Positions 42,501 to 50,834 are shown, counted from the first letter of the stretch. The stretch: 64,000 nucleotides of DNA from JACRAV01 sp964571235 (GCA_964571235.1 CAZNAI010000003.1:186001-250000); one strand, 5' to 3'. Notes: generated from the letters alone by a model not told the origin. Program-made: numbers and translations.

Positions 42501-42975
42501 TTTCTGGAATCAGATGGGTGCGCTGTCAGGATTGACCGCCGCGCCGTTCCAGGGCAAAGACATGCACTCAGTGCTGACCTATAAGCACAATGTCACGCTG
42601 GACACGCTGACCGCTTTCACCGCGCTCTTGTCGGTGAAGAATGGCGATACCACAACATTGAAAGCCGGTGTGGATAAGGCAAGAAAGTGGTTCCTCAATC
42701 ACCTCTGCCCGGGATGCCCGGTTGGCAACTGCTGTACCGCCAACTCAATCGACGGCCGCGCTGGCAACGTCGATGCTGATCCTGCCAAGGGTGTTGACAT
42801 TGCCGACCTTTCGGCCCTGATCGACTTCCTGTACATCAGCTTCACCCCGCCGGCCTGTTTGCTTTCGGCGAACATCGACGGTGATGGTCTGGGTGGAATC
42901 GACATTGCCGATCTTTCGGGATTGATCGATTATCTGTACATCAGCTTCACTCTGCCGGCGCCCTGCCCGAACTGA
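39514..42975 (+). CDS. Large exported propeller-like protein with C-terminal dockerin, paralogue A
   Basis: 1153 residues: signal peptide 1-24; a region about 75-625 with repeated strand patterns such as 'RGRPYVQFAYND', 'NDKLHIVWHAQ' and 'NGHLYVAWSMG' (sialidase/BNR-like beta-propeller in style, but no clear Asp-box or catalytic set); an Ig-like module about 626-750 of the SPD-2/Hydin kind ('VVTVQNDGNATLNVGTIGI'); a Cys-containing beta region; and dockerin loops 1082-1153 ('GNVDADPAKGVDIADLSALI', 'NIDGDGLGGIDIADLSGLI'). No sorting domain. It is a full-length paralogue of the gene at 43516. The ATG at 39514 is chosen because it begins the signal peptide. Confidence 0.88.
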   Translation: MMKKNSFFLLLVALMLVISSSVFARSWFDEGRKTVDRSSRVQQFNPMNVAPDKVKMAADEGGALASSTAPRSLGMVSSTAGSPGVVVDNSYHDWQWTYPARRVDWRGRPYVQFAYNDRQAGAAGETKFGYNVYNPIGATWPRGQAAGCEVQPNVAEQHFLGLYPTLGVNSKGRVVLGGYDELYWNQLGLENAIYYQPTTPFSCTWGAGTRVPEATYGAGMILDTLGSATASHLLPVMIEVQEWLGDTVTHVVGSESKFPYTIPGCATCTGNTPILYFRKMTFGNTGTWVGPAVLDTAQFMCHVAVSRVSPKVAVVYSKVTAGGIAHNESNDATVVYRQNDSLGVATWGPKVDVSPYDRAAAPSYSHWFDARAMYDSNDKLHIVWHAQWIPKDPYGTAFAEWNFYVNGMSLLHWSDATGSISRVYNGEWWPHDPRPSSPYDLVCGFVHANQLLLGDVAMSECNGHLYVAWSMGSDPNGTPSRTNDCASGGTRDARTSANGEIYMSVSSDLTGLLWDAHRNLTKTPTPGCDSAGFGGVCYSDVKPTMSTYGMDVTSFDTNAIPVTLTWPDTGVNPGPGPYTGNWYTHLFFVQDEYPDQKATNPTVANAGLWTNNPLKWMRLACVAPVSAPQIAFTPSGFGYPDWTKHNKPDTSVVTVQNDGNATLNVGTIGIKKIDHTGQDWLGVTAASLTISAGVSNTATFGIVVNKGGIINTPGTIVSLNGEVYLLSNVADPRDSLTIPITNFLVADTLVNLRWDTVSTGCTRLIVSNNGDVGRLGQTTVNMDYVALGGDCVATSNVYAYDGGPVVIRKSGANYIYSSALFQGTFTTDQAFKPFSSGPAASHVTGTGYDGSFTGTFVNKDTTIGVRRTYYAPTAGTDSCNFVIQESKFFGIGGTKANVTIGEVVDWDIPSYSGSLNDGRVLTSKNIVYQQGLDTSTTRCQKHYNRFGAMVFLGQWTNTEKAGDPTFYDPNFHGAYVMLNDTLFKYDTLTNTQEGTYFWNQMGALSGLTAAPFQGKDMHSVLTYKHNVTLDTLTAFTALLSVKNGDTTTLKAGVDKARKWFLNHLCPGCPVGNCCTANSIDGRAGNVDADPAKGVDIADLSALIDFLYISFTPPACLLSANIDGDGLGGIDIADLSGLIDYLYISFTLPAPCPN
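42730..42975 (+). repeat. Dockerin-coding segment, near-identical copy 1
   Basis: 246 bp that match 46717-46962 at all but about nine positions, ungapped; only two or three differences fall in the first 150 bp. The coding sequence just upstream of both segments is clearly more diverged. Confidence 0.88.
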
Positions 42976-43020
42976 TCTGATGTAGCAAAGCGGATCACTT
43001 CGATCCGGCTCTTAAATCAA

Positions 43021-43051
43021 GGCCGCCCCTACAACAAGGGGCGGCCTTTTT
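43021..43051 (+). terminator. Intrinsic terminator of the 39514 gene
   Basis: GGCCGCCCCT (43021-43030), loop ACAACA, AGGGGCGGCC (43037-43046), TTTTT. Confidence 0.93.
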
Positions 43052-43515
43052 GTTGCGGCAGAGTGCCCCATAGGGGACATGCCATTTACTACCAATGCAT
43101 TAGGCGTTGACGTCCGGGACCCAATACTGTATATTAATTGGCCTACTGGTGTGTGGTTACATCGCGTCTTTCATCACTGCACCAGATGGCCGATGTCAGC
43201 GATTGACTGAGTACCTCACAGTGTTTCAGACAGTGGATCGACAGCGACGAACAGAAGAAAAGCTCTTATTGAATTGTGTGATAATTTCCAAACCAAATAG
43301 CTATGGCATCTCCGGACGATTGCAATTGATGCCAGTACCCGATTGGGCGTTTGGCTCTGTCGGCGAAAGGAGGTAAACAGAAAGCCCGAGTAACAGACGA
43401 AGCAGTTGTGCCATTTCAAAACTGCCCCGTCTTCCGATGAAGTGTTATGTACTTATGTCATGCTTGCCGGGTCTAAGTGCCGGCAGGTGGAGGTTTTGTG
43501 GAAAGGAATCGAGAA
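43052..43515. other. Non-coding leader region of the 43516 gene
   Basis: Holds the promoter at 43107, an AAAGGAGG motif at 43368-43375 with no start codon at a usable distance, and a hairpin TGCCGG...CCGGCA at about 43468-43488 shortly before the gene. An 89-codon frame at 43107 overlaps the promoter and is rejected. Confidence 0.5.
43107..43135 (+). promoter_or_regulatory. Predicted promoter for the 43516 gene
   Basis: TTGACG at 43107-43112, 17-nt spacer, TATATT at 43130-43135, the same -10 hexamer as at 2122 and 21988. The leader would be about 375 nt. Confidence 0.6.
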
Positions 43516-46500
43516 ATGATGAAATTTAAGACACTGTTGTTCGTCGCGGCAGTTGGTGTGGCAGTGGCCGCATCGAGCGTGTTCGCACGTTCATGGTATG
43601 ACACGGGTGAGAAGACCAGTCACGCCAGCCGCGTACAGCAATATCAAATTCTAAACGCCGAGGCGGTCAAAGATGATGATGTGGTCTATTCCGACCCGTC
43701 GGCCACCGGCACACCGGTACCGCGCCGTTCTCTCGGCTCGGTGGCCTCGATCTCCGCTTCTCCGGGAGTGACGGTCGATAATTCCTTTGATGACTGGCAA
43801 TACACATACCCGCAACACCATGTCGAATGGCGTGGTCGTCCGTATGTGCAATTCTCCTATGTCGACCGCCCGCTCGGCAACGGCGGATTTGGAAAATTTG
43901 GATACAACACCTATCAGCCGATCGGTGGATCATGGCCGCGCGGTCAGGGGACCGGTTGCGAGATTCAGCTCGGCGAAGATCAGGGTCTGTATCCGAACAT
44001 CGACGTTCGCAGTAATGGTCGTGTGGTAATGGGTGGTCACCAGACCCTTATGTCAGGCACGTTCCCGCTTGACAACGTCATCTACTACCAGGGAGCCACT
44101 CCGTTCACCTGCGTGTTTGCCCTGTCTACGATTGACTCTTCCCAGTACAAGGCGGGAATGATTCAATACAACAAAGATACGTCGCGTCTCTATCAGATTT
44201 TGATCGAACTCCAGGAATGGGGAAATGACACGATCACCCATCTGGTCGGTCAGCAGGGACCTCAGAACAATCGGACGATTGCCGGCGCCAGCAATTGCAC
44301 GGTCGTTCCGATTCAGTATTTCCGCAAGATGACCTTCAGCGGATCAGCCGTTTGGGTTGGCCCGCAGACACTCGACACTGTCCAGCGGTTCGCCGCTCTG
44401 ACTGCTTCGCGCGTGTCGCCCAAAGTGGCGGTGGTGTATATCAAGTATACCGCCGAAGGTATCGCGAATAACCAGAATAATGACCAGGCGATCTATTATC
44501 GCGAATCTGACTCAATCGGTATTGTGTGGAAGCCAAGAGTGAATATCACTCCCTACGGCCGCATGGACAGCATTACCTACTCACCGTGGGTCGATGCCCG
44601 TGGCTTGTACGATACCAACGACAAACTGCATATCGTGTGGAACGCCCGCCCGGTTCCGCAGAATCCGTATGGCACTTCTTTTGCCGGATGGAATCTCCTT
44701 ACGATCGGCGCCAGTGTGTTCCACTGGAGCAATTCGACCAATGCTATCAGCCGCGTTCATAACGGCGAATGGGACGGCCTTGCCGATGCATACCCAGCTA
44801 GTTTCTGCGGATTTATCGGCACCAACATGCTTAATACCGGCGCCGAGGGAATCTCGGAATGCAACGGCCGCCTGTATGTTATTTGGGTCATGGGAAATGA
44901 CATGAATGGAAATCCGCCGCTGTTGAATGACTGTATCAGTGGAGGCGGAAATTTGATTGACGCTCGGTTTAAGGCCAACGGCGAAATCTATATGTCGGTT
45001 TCGTCGGACCTGACCGGACTTCTGTGGGACAAGTATCGCAACCTGACCAATTCGCCCACTCCCGGATGCGACTCAGCCGGATTCGGCGGCGTCTGTATGA
45101 ATGATGTCAAGCCAACCATGAGCCGCTACGGAATGGATGTCACCTCGTTTGATACCAACGCCATTCCGGTCACCCTGACCTGGCCTGACACCGGCGTGAA
45201 CCCCGGTCCTGGACCGTACACCGGCAATCACTACATCCACATGTTCTATGTCGAAGATCACTGGCCGGGAAACAAGGCGATCGAAAACGCTGGCAACACC
45301 CCGCAGGGAAACTGGGTGTCAAATCCATTGAAGTGGATGCGACTTGCCTGCGTGGCTCCGGTCTCGGCGCCGCAGATCGACTACTCGCCCAAAACGCTTG
45401 GCTATAGCAACAAGGACTGGACCAAGCACGGTAAGCCGGACACGACCATTATTACTGTTCGTAACGATGGTAACTCCACGCTGAACGTGGGGACTGTCGG
45501 CATGGCCAAAACCACTCTGCCGGGAACCGACTGGCTCGCGGTGACTTCAGCGTCGCTGACTGTCAATGCCGGAATTGCCAATACCGGCACTTTCGGATTG
45601 ATCGTGAACAAGGCCGGCGCGGTCAACACTCCGGGTACTATTGTCGCCCTGACCGGCGAAGTGTATCTGAAGTCAAATGTCGCCGCACCGCGCGATTCAA
45701 TGAGCATTAAGATCACCAATTTCCTGGTGGCCGACACGCTCGTTGGACTCAAGTGGGATACGGTCACTACCGGTTGTACCCGTTTGATTGTCTCTAACCA
45801 TGGCGACATTGGTCATGGTGGCGACGGTACCGTCAATCTTGATTACGTTGCGCTCGGATCTGACTGCGTGACCACAGCCAACGTGTACGTCTATGATGGT
45901 GGCCCGATTGTCATCCGCAAGAGCGGTAGCAATTACATCTTCAGCAATGCCATGCATCAAAGCGACTTCACGACTGAACAGGCCTTCAAGCCTTTCTCGT
46001 CGGGTCCCGGCGGCTCCACCGTTGTTGGTCCGGGTTACGATGGCTACTTCACCGGTACCTTTGTTAACAAGGACACCACTGTTGGTGTGCGTCGTACCTA
46101 CTACGCCCCGACTGCGGGCTCCGATACCTGCAATTTCGTCATTCAGAAATCGGTCTTCTTCGGATTGGGCGGCGCCAAGACGAATGTGACCGTGGGCGAA
46201 GTTATTGACTGGGATATTCCGACTTCTTCGGGAACCAGCAATAACAACGGCAGAGTGTTGACCTCGAAGAGTGTCGTGTATCAACAGGGTATTGATACTT
46301 CAACCACCCGTTGCCTGAAACATGATCGCCGCTTCGGCGCGACCTCGTTCCTTGGAATGTACACGCCGACCGAGTACGCGGGCGATGTCTGTGCCAACGA
46401 CATGAACTTCTACGGCGCCTACGCCATGTTGAACGACACGTTGTTCAAGTACGATACACTCTCCAACTCTCTGGAAGGTTCGTACTACTGGAATCAAATG

Positions 46501-46962
46501 GCGGCTCTTTCGGGATTGACCGCCGCGCCGTTCCAGGACAAGGATCTTCATCTGGTGATGACGTACAAGCACAACATTCCGTCTCTGGATTCACTGACCG
46601 TGTATACGGCTGTTGTATCGGTGAAAGATGGCGACACCACGACTTTGAAAACCGGCTTGGACAAAGCCAAAAAGTGGTACTTCGGACATCTTCGTGCCGG
46701 TTGTTCCCCAGGGAACTGCTGTACCGACAACTCAATCGACGGCCGCGCTGGCAACGTCGATGCTGATCCTGCCAAGGGTGTTGACATTGCCGACCTTTCG
46801 GCCCTGATCGACTTCCTGTACATCAGCTTCACCCCGCCGACCTGTTTGCTTTCGGCGAACATCGACGGCGATGGTCTGGGTGGAATCGACATTGCCGATC
46901 TTTCGGGACTGATCGATTATCTGTACATTAGTTTCACTCTGCCGGCCCTTTGCCCGAATTGA
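43516..46962 (+). CDS. Large exported propeller-like protein with C-terminal dockerin, paralogue B
   Basis: 1148 residues with the same layout as the 39514 product: signal peptide 1-25 ending 'SSVFA', 'RSWYDTGEKT', 'RGRPYVQFSYVDRP', 'NDKLHIVWNARP', the Ig-like 'IITVRNDGNSTLNVGTVG', and dockerin loops from about 1077. Long stretches are identical to paralogue A ('GMDVTSFDTNAIPVTLTWPD', 'NPLKWMRLACVAPVSAPQI'), while loops differ. It lacks a sorting domain. Function unknown; the propeller-like half could bind a polymer or another protein. It sits between its own promoter and terminator. Confidence 0.88.
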   Translation: MMKFKTLLFVAAVGVAVAASSVFARSWYDTGEKTSHASRVQQYQILNAEAVKDDDVVYSDPSATGTPVPRRSLGSVASISASPGVTVDNSFDDWQYTYPQHHVEWRGRPYVQFSYVDRPLGNGGFGKFGYNTYQPIGGSWPRGQGTGCEIQLGEDQGLYPNIDVRSNGRVVMGGHQTLMSGTFPLDNVIYYQGATPFTCVFALSTIDSSQYKAGMIQYNKDTSRLYQILIELQEWGNDTITHLVGQQGPQNNRTIAGASNCTVVPIQYFRKMTFSGSAVWVGPQTLDTVQRFAALTASRVSPKVAVVYIKYTAEGIANNQNNDQAIYYRESDSIGIVWKPRVNITPYGRMDSITYSPWVDARGLYDTNDKLHIVWNARPVPQNPYGTSFAGWNLLTIGASVFHWSNSTNAISRVHNGEWDGLADAYPASFCGFIGTNMLNTGAEGISECNGRLYVIWVMGNDMNGNPPLLNDCISGGGNLIDARFKANGEIYMSVSSDLTGLLWDKYRNLTNSPTPGCDSAGFGGVCMNDVKPTMSRYGMDVTSFDTNAIPVTLTWPDTGVNPGPGPYTGNHYIHMFYVEDHWPGNKAIENAGNTPQGNWVSNPLKWMRLACVAPVSAPQIDYSPKTLGYSNKDWTKHGKPDTTIITVRNDGNSTLNVGTVGMAKTTLPGTDWLAVTSASLTVNAGIANTGTFGLIVNKAGAVNTPGTIVALTGEVYLKSNVAAPRDSMSIKITNFLVADTLVGLKWDTVTTGCTRLIVSNHGDIGHGGDGTVNLDYVALGSDCVTTANVYVYDGGPIVIRKSGSNYIFSNAMHQSDFTTEQAFKPFSSGPGGSTVVGPGYDGYFTGTFVNKDTTVGVRRTYYAPTAGSDTCNFVIQKSVFFGLGGAKTNVTVGEVIDWDIPTSSGTSNNNGRVLTSKSVVYQQGIDTSTTRCLKHDRRFGATSFLGMYTPTEYAGDVCANDMNFYGAYAMLNDTLFKYDTLSNSLEGSYYWNQMAALSGLTAAPFQDKDLHLVMTYKHNIPSLDSLTVYTAVVSVKDGDTTTLKTGLDKAKKWYFGHLRAGCSPGNCCTDNSIDGRAGNVDADPAKGVDIADLSALIDFLYISFTPPTCLLSANIDGDGLGGIDIADLSGLIDYLYISFTLPALCPN
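46717..46962 (+). repeat. Dockerin-coding segment, near-identical copy 2
   Basis: Partner of 42730-42975. The near identity ends at the stop codon; the DNA after the two stops is unrelated. Confidence 0.88.
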
Positions 46963-47007
46963 TGGCAGTGTGAAATAAGTTAGCGGAAGCAGTTCCGCAG
47001 GACTTTA

Positions 47008-47044
47008 GCGGCGGTCGCCTCCAAGGCGGCCGCCGTTCTTTTTT
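47008..47044 (+). terminator. Intrinsic terminator of the 43516 gene
   Basis: CGGCGGTCGCC, loop TCCAA, GGCGGCCGCCG, then TTCTTTTTT; one G-T pair in an 11-bp stem. Confidence 0.9.
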
Positions 47045-47374
47045 GGGAGAGCGCAACGGCTTTTGTGGCAACGTGTTAGGCTGGAAATCAAGCGCAATTT
47101 TATGTTGACTGAGGTGGCCTGCATCTCTATCTTGCGGTACTTGTTGACTGAAGGGTAATAACCGGCGGCAGGATCGCCAGCGATTCGGAGGTGCACACAG
47201 GTACTACGTTGCTAACGATTGAATTATTACGCGGTGTTGGCTGGTATAATAGCCGCGAGTTGAATTGAACAATATACGCCGCTTGGACGTTACGATCATA
47301 AGTGGCAAAGAAATTCGGGTGTGCGCGTAAGAATTGTCGCCACTCGGTTAAAGAGCGAATCTAAGGAGAGACTA
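47045..47374. other. 330-bp non-coding region before the 47375 gene
   Basis: A perfect -10 hexamer TATAAT lies at 47245-47250, with TTGAAT at 47219-47224 as a poorly spaced (20 nt) -35. The leader to the start codon would be about 120 nt. No gene is visible. Confidence 0.5.
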
Positions 47375-48370
47375 ATGAAGAAGTTTGTAATCGGGATGCT
47401 CTGCACGCTGGTCGTTGCGCTGGGTGTATTTGCGTCCGCTGTCAATGCCGACACTGAAATGAAGCTCGGTGTGATCGGCGGCTTGATCAGCGCCGACACC
47501 GCAAAGGCCGGCGATACGATCAAGATCGGCATCGAATGGATCAATAGAGATGCCGTGCAATACAACCCGAGTGTCGCATTCCGGATTTTCAACCGTGCGT
47601 CGCTCACCAGTGGGGACCCAGGTACCGGCACAGCCAAGTGGATATCAACTGCGGCCGTTAGCACTCCGCCGTACTATACCCTTTCGTCGGCTCGTCCCCG
47701 CATCGGACCGCAAGTAGACACCTCCGGTGGATTCCCCAAACCGCAATTCGGTGCTGTGTATAGTTTCAATTGCTTCGGTTGTAACGGTGACGGAGTAGAC
47801 ACTATTGCCTTCGCAGGAGCCGCCAACGACCCTGACAACCAGACCGCTATTCCGGCGAATGATTCAGGTCACGCTTTCACCCTTGTGGTCGTCACACAGC
47901 TTGCCGATACCGGCAAAGTCATTTGTATCGATTCAGCGACAAACTATCCGCCAACCAATACCTGGAAATGGGCGGGGTATCTGCCGCCCGGTCAGCCGTC
48001 CTCATTCCCGATCTGGGCAGGCATTAAGTGCTGGGTGCTAAAAAACCCCGCGGCGAGCGGCGTTGATGATATCACCGGCGACGCTCTCCCGACAGAGTTT
48101 GAGCTGTACCAGAACTATCCTAACCCGTTCAATCCGACCACCAAGATTCAGTTCGACGTGCCGCGCAAGTCGCACGTAAAGGTGACTGTCTACAACGTGC
48201 TCGGTCAGGAAGTCAATCGTCTGGTCGACGAAGACAAAGTTGCGGGCAAGTATTCGGTTCAGTGGAACAGCGATACCCAGAGCGGCGCCAAGGTGTCATC
48301 TGGCATGTATTTCTACAAGCTTGAGACCGACGGATACGTTTCGACTAAGAAAATGCTGTTGGTTAAGTAG
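47375..48370 (+). CDS. Exported protein with shared N-terminal domain and C-terminal sorting domain
   Basis: 331 residues from an ATG with AAGGAGA upstream: signal peptide 1-25, one domain (about 28-235) related to the N-terminal domain of the 23804 product ('PKPQFGAVYSFNCFG', 'FAGAANDPDNQTAIPAN', 'SATNYPPTNTWKWA'), and the sorting domain about 245-331 ('YQNYPNPFNPTTKIQF' to 'KKMLLVK'). No dockerin or cohesin-like module. It is the simplest protein of the cluster and shows the shared domain to be an independent unit. The domain has no name that I can give. Confidence 0.9.
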   Translation: MKKFVIGMLCTLVVALGVFASAVNADTEMKLGVIGGLISADTAKAGDTIKIGIEWINRDAVQYNPSVAFRIFNRASLTSGDPGTGTAKWISTAAVSTPPYYTLSSARPRIGPQVDTSGGFPKPQFGAVYSFNCFGCNGDGVDTIAFAGAANDPDNQTAIPANDSGHAFTLVVVTQLADTGKVICIDSATNYPPTNTWKWAGYLPPGQPSSFPIWAGIKCWVLKNPAASGVDDITGDALPTEFELYQNYPNPFNPTTKIQFDVPRKSHVKVTVYNVLGQEVNRLVDEDKVAGKYSVQWNSDTQSGAKVSSGMYFYKLETDGYVSTKKMLLVK

Positions 48371-48396
48371 TCGATCCAATTCCATTAGATACGCTC

Positions 48397-48431
48397 AAGA
48401 CCCCCGGATTACCCGGGGGTCTTGTTTTTTT
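48397..48431 (+). terminator. Intrinsic terminator of the 47375 gene
   Basis: AAGACCCCCGG (48397-48407), short loop, CCGGGGGTCTT (48413-48423), GTTTTTTT. Confidence 0.94.
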
Positions 48432-48492
48432 GTCTCTTCAAGCCGATTGGCTGTCGTAATGTCATGCCCGGCATTGCATTACACGAAATCTG

Positions 48493-48521
48493 TTGACATC
48501 ACTTTCGGCATGTGGTATGGT
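48493..48521 (+). promoter_or_regulatory. Predicted promoter for the glycosidase gene
   Basis: TTGACA at 48493-48498, 17-nt spacer, TATGGT at 48516-48521; the start codon is 57 nt further, a normal leader length. Confidence 0.55.
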
Positions 48522-48577
48522 AAGTATTAACCCCAGCCATAGGGTATCAGTTAAGTTATTGCAAGATAAGGTCTTAT

Positions 48578-50758
48578 ATGCTTGGAATTATTGGAAACAA
48601 GTTCTCGATCGGTAAGGAAACCTATCACCCGTATTCCGCCGAGCTACATTATTTTAGGATTGAAAAGAAGTATTGGTCGATTTGCTTTGAGCGAATCAAG
48701 CGGGCTGGCTTTCGGATTATCACTTCCGCCGTACCGTGGGGTATCCATCAGGACAATTCCAAACATATAGATTTCAACGGGTACGATGACCCGCGCAAGG
48801 ACTTGGTGGTCTTTTTGGAATTGGCCCGTGAATTCAGTTTCAAAGTCATTTTGCGCCCCGGACCGTGGGTGGCGGGACAATTGCCATACGGCGGCCTGCC
48901 CAAGTATCTGTTTTCTGATTCAAAGATTCTGGCCCGCAATGCCGCCGGCCACGAGGTGCGGATGCCCGACGCGTACGGTGTCGACGGCGGCTTTTTGCCG
49001 AGTTTTCTGCATCCGAATTTCCAGTTTCATCTGAAGAACTATTTCCGCTCGTTTATCGAGATTACCAAAAACTACATTCATCCGCGCGGGCCGATCTTCA
49101 TGGTCGAACTCGATCACGAGACCTCGTTTGCCCGTCTGCTGGACCCGGCCAGCGCCGACTACAACCAGGATGTTGTCACCGCCTATTATCCCGACTTTCT
49201 GAATTCGACCTACGACGATATCAAGAAACTGAATGCCCGGTACAAAGAGAAGAACGATTCATTCGAGAAAGTCGAACCGCCGCGGAGATTCTCAGACCTA
49301 AAGCTCGAAGAATATCCCAAAGTGATCGACTGGATGAAATTCCGCCAGCACTTGCTCAATGCCTACTTGTCTACGGTCGAGGATGTCTTCACCGCCTATA
49401 CAGTCGAGCCGCTCATGTTCCGCTCACTCTATTTCAAATCCGGTGATCTTCTGCCTGCGTTTAATCTGGTCCCCGAAGACCGCTCGCCATTCTTGGGCGC
49501 CAACGTATTCCCGGAAGGGAGTTATTTCGATCTGGTGAATAAGGGACGCTTCCTCAAGGCCGAATACGGCTTCGCTTTTGCCAGCAGTTTTACCTCAGGT
49601 CGGGCGGCCACCGATCCTGACCGAGAATCGAAACTCTCGCCGATGACCGAAGCAAATCGCCGGTTCTATCTCGCCGCGGCATCATCGGCCGGCTTCAAAG
49701 GGCTCAACCACTACATGTTTGTCGACCGCGACCACTGGTATGGCGCACCGCTCCATGCCGATGGCACAGTGGCGGAAGGATTCGACGTGGTGCGCAATTT
49801 CACCACCGCCGTATCAACAAATGGCTTTGAAGAAATGGAATTCGCGCCATCGATCGCCGTGCTCGGCAACCGCTTTCTCTCTTGGTTGCGACTGGTCCAC
49901 AGCAAAGAAGAGTTTACGTATGTGACAAGACTACTCGACGACACGACGGTCGGATTCTGCCGCGATCTGATGCGCCTGAAGCTCGCGTATGGTATCCGCG
50001 AGAACCGCGACTGGGAATCGATGAAACAGTACAAGTTGCTGTTTGCCCCCTCGGCGGAAGTTATGGCCGAGCGGGATCAGGAAGCGCTGGTTGAACTGAC
50101 CAAGGCCGGGGTGACAGTTATCCTTGTCGGACATATGCCGAAGTACGATGAAGACCTCAAGCCGTGCACGGTGCTTTCCAATCACTTCAAAATCAAAACG
50201 ACCAACGAAACCGGTATCGGCGAGATAGAGCATAAAGGCGGGACCTTCACCAGCCACTTGTATGCATCGATCAAAACCACCGACGACGGCAAGATCAAAA
50301 AGATCGCCAAGTGCGATCAGAAGGTCGTTGGTGTCTGCTCGACCCGCTTTAAGGGCTCGCTGTACTTCTTCACGTTTGATATCGCCTCGGGTGGTGACCA
50401 TCGCAAACTGGCGTTCTTCGAGTCATTGCTAAACGGCGAGAAGATCAACTCGTGGTTGCGCTGTTCCGATCCGTCGGTCGATGTCAGTTTCTACGGCGGC
50501 GAGAAAAAAGGAGTTCTTTTGGTGGTGGTGCCGCCGCCGGGTGAGTTGTCCGACGGCATGGAGGCGCGGCGCAAGGAGATTATCGTCCAGGCGGACTTAA
50601 AGCAAGCCGGGTTCTCCTCAGCTAATCTCAAGCTGACCGATCTGTTCGCAGGTGAAACCGCCGAACCGATCAAAACGACAGCCAAAGATCTCAAAGTTGG
50701 TTTGTCGCTGACAGTGAATTTCCCCGACGGTTTGGCATACCTGGTCGAGAAACGCTGA
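48578..50758 (+). CDS. GH35-like glycoside hydrolase (putative beta-galactosidase), cytoplasmic
   Basis: 726 residues without a signal peptide. The N-terminal TIM barrel shows clan GH-A/GH35 features: 'SAELHYFRIEKKYW' (20-33), 'AVPWGIHQ' (51-58), 'ILRPGPWVAGQLPYGGLP' (91-108). 'GPIFMVELDHETS' (171-183) matches the GH35 'GPIIMVQIENEYG', with E181 in the acid/base position but the preceding Asn replaced by His. E329 in 'LKAEYGFAF' is a candidate nucleophile. A beta-rich C-terminal half follows. It probably cleaves a beta-linked terminal sugar from imported oligosaccharides; the sugar is not predictable. It is monocistronic, between its promoter and the terminator at 50803. Confidence 0.8.
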   Translation: MLGIIGNKFSIGKETYHPYSAELHYFRIEKKYWSICFERIKRAGFRIITSAVPWGIHQDNSKHIDFNGYDDPRKDLVVFLELAREFSFKVILRPGPWVAGQLPYGGLPKYLFSDSKILARNAAGHEVRMPDAYGVDGGFLPSFLHPNFQFHLKNYFRSFIEITKNYIHPRGPIFMVELDHETSFARLLDPASADYNQDVVTAYYPDFLNSTYDDIKKLNARYKEKNDSFEKVEPPRRFSDLKLEEYPKVIDWMKFRQHLLNAYLSTVEDVFTAYTVEPLMFRSLYFKSGDLLPAFNLVPEDRSPFLGANVFPEGSYFDLVNKGRFLKAEYGFAFASSFTSGRAATDPDRESKLSPMTEANRRFYLAAASSAGFKGLNHYMFVDRDHWYGAPLHADGTVAEGFDVVRNFTTAVSTNGFEEMEFAPSIAVLGNRFLSWLRLVHSKEEFTYVTRLLDDTTVGFCRDLMRLKLAYGIRENRDWESMKQYKLLFAPSAEVMAERDQEALVELTKAGVTVILVGHMPKYDEDLKPCTVLSNHFKIKTTNETGIGEIEHKGGTFTSHLYASIKTTDDGKIKKIAKCDQKVVGVCSTRFKGSLYFFTFDIASGGDHRKLAFFESLLNGEKINSWLRCSDPSVDVSFYGGEKKGVLLVVVPPPGELSDGMEARRKEIIVQADLKQAGFSSANLKLTDLFAGETAEPIKTTAKDLKVGLSLTVNFPDGLAYLVEKR

Positions 50759-50802
50759 TAGCCAGTACGTACCGAGTTACATTGCTCGTTGCAATTACCA
50801 TG

Positions 50803-50834
50803 CGCCGGCGAGAAGATCGCCGGCGTTTTCTTTT
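50803..50834. terminator. Terminator between convergent genes
   Basis: CGCCGGCGA (50803-50811), loop GAAGA, TCGCCGGCG (50817-50825), TTTTCTTTT. Oriented for the glycosidase gene; the minus-strand gene ends 11 bases beyond. Confidence 0.88.

Noticed and set aside
43107..43376. 89-codon plus-strand frame in the leader of the 43516 gene
   Set aside because: It starts on the promoter -35 hexamer and has no ribosome site; the composition is not protein-like.
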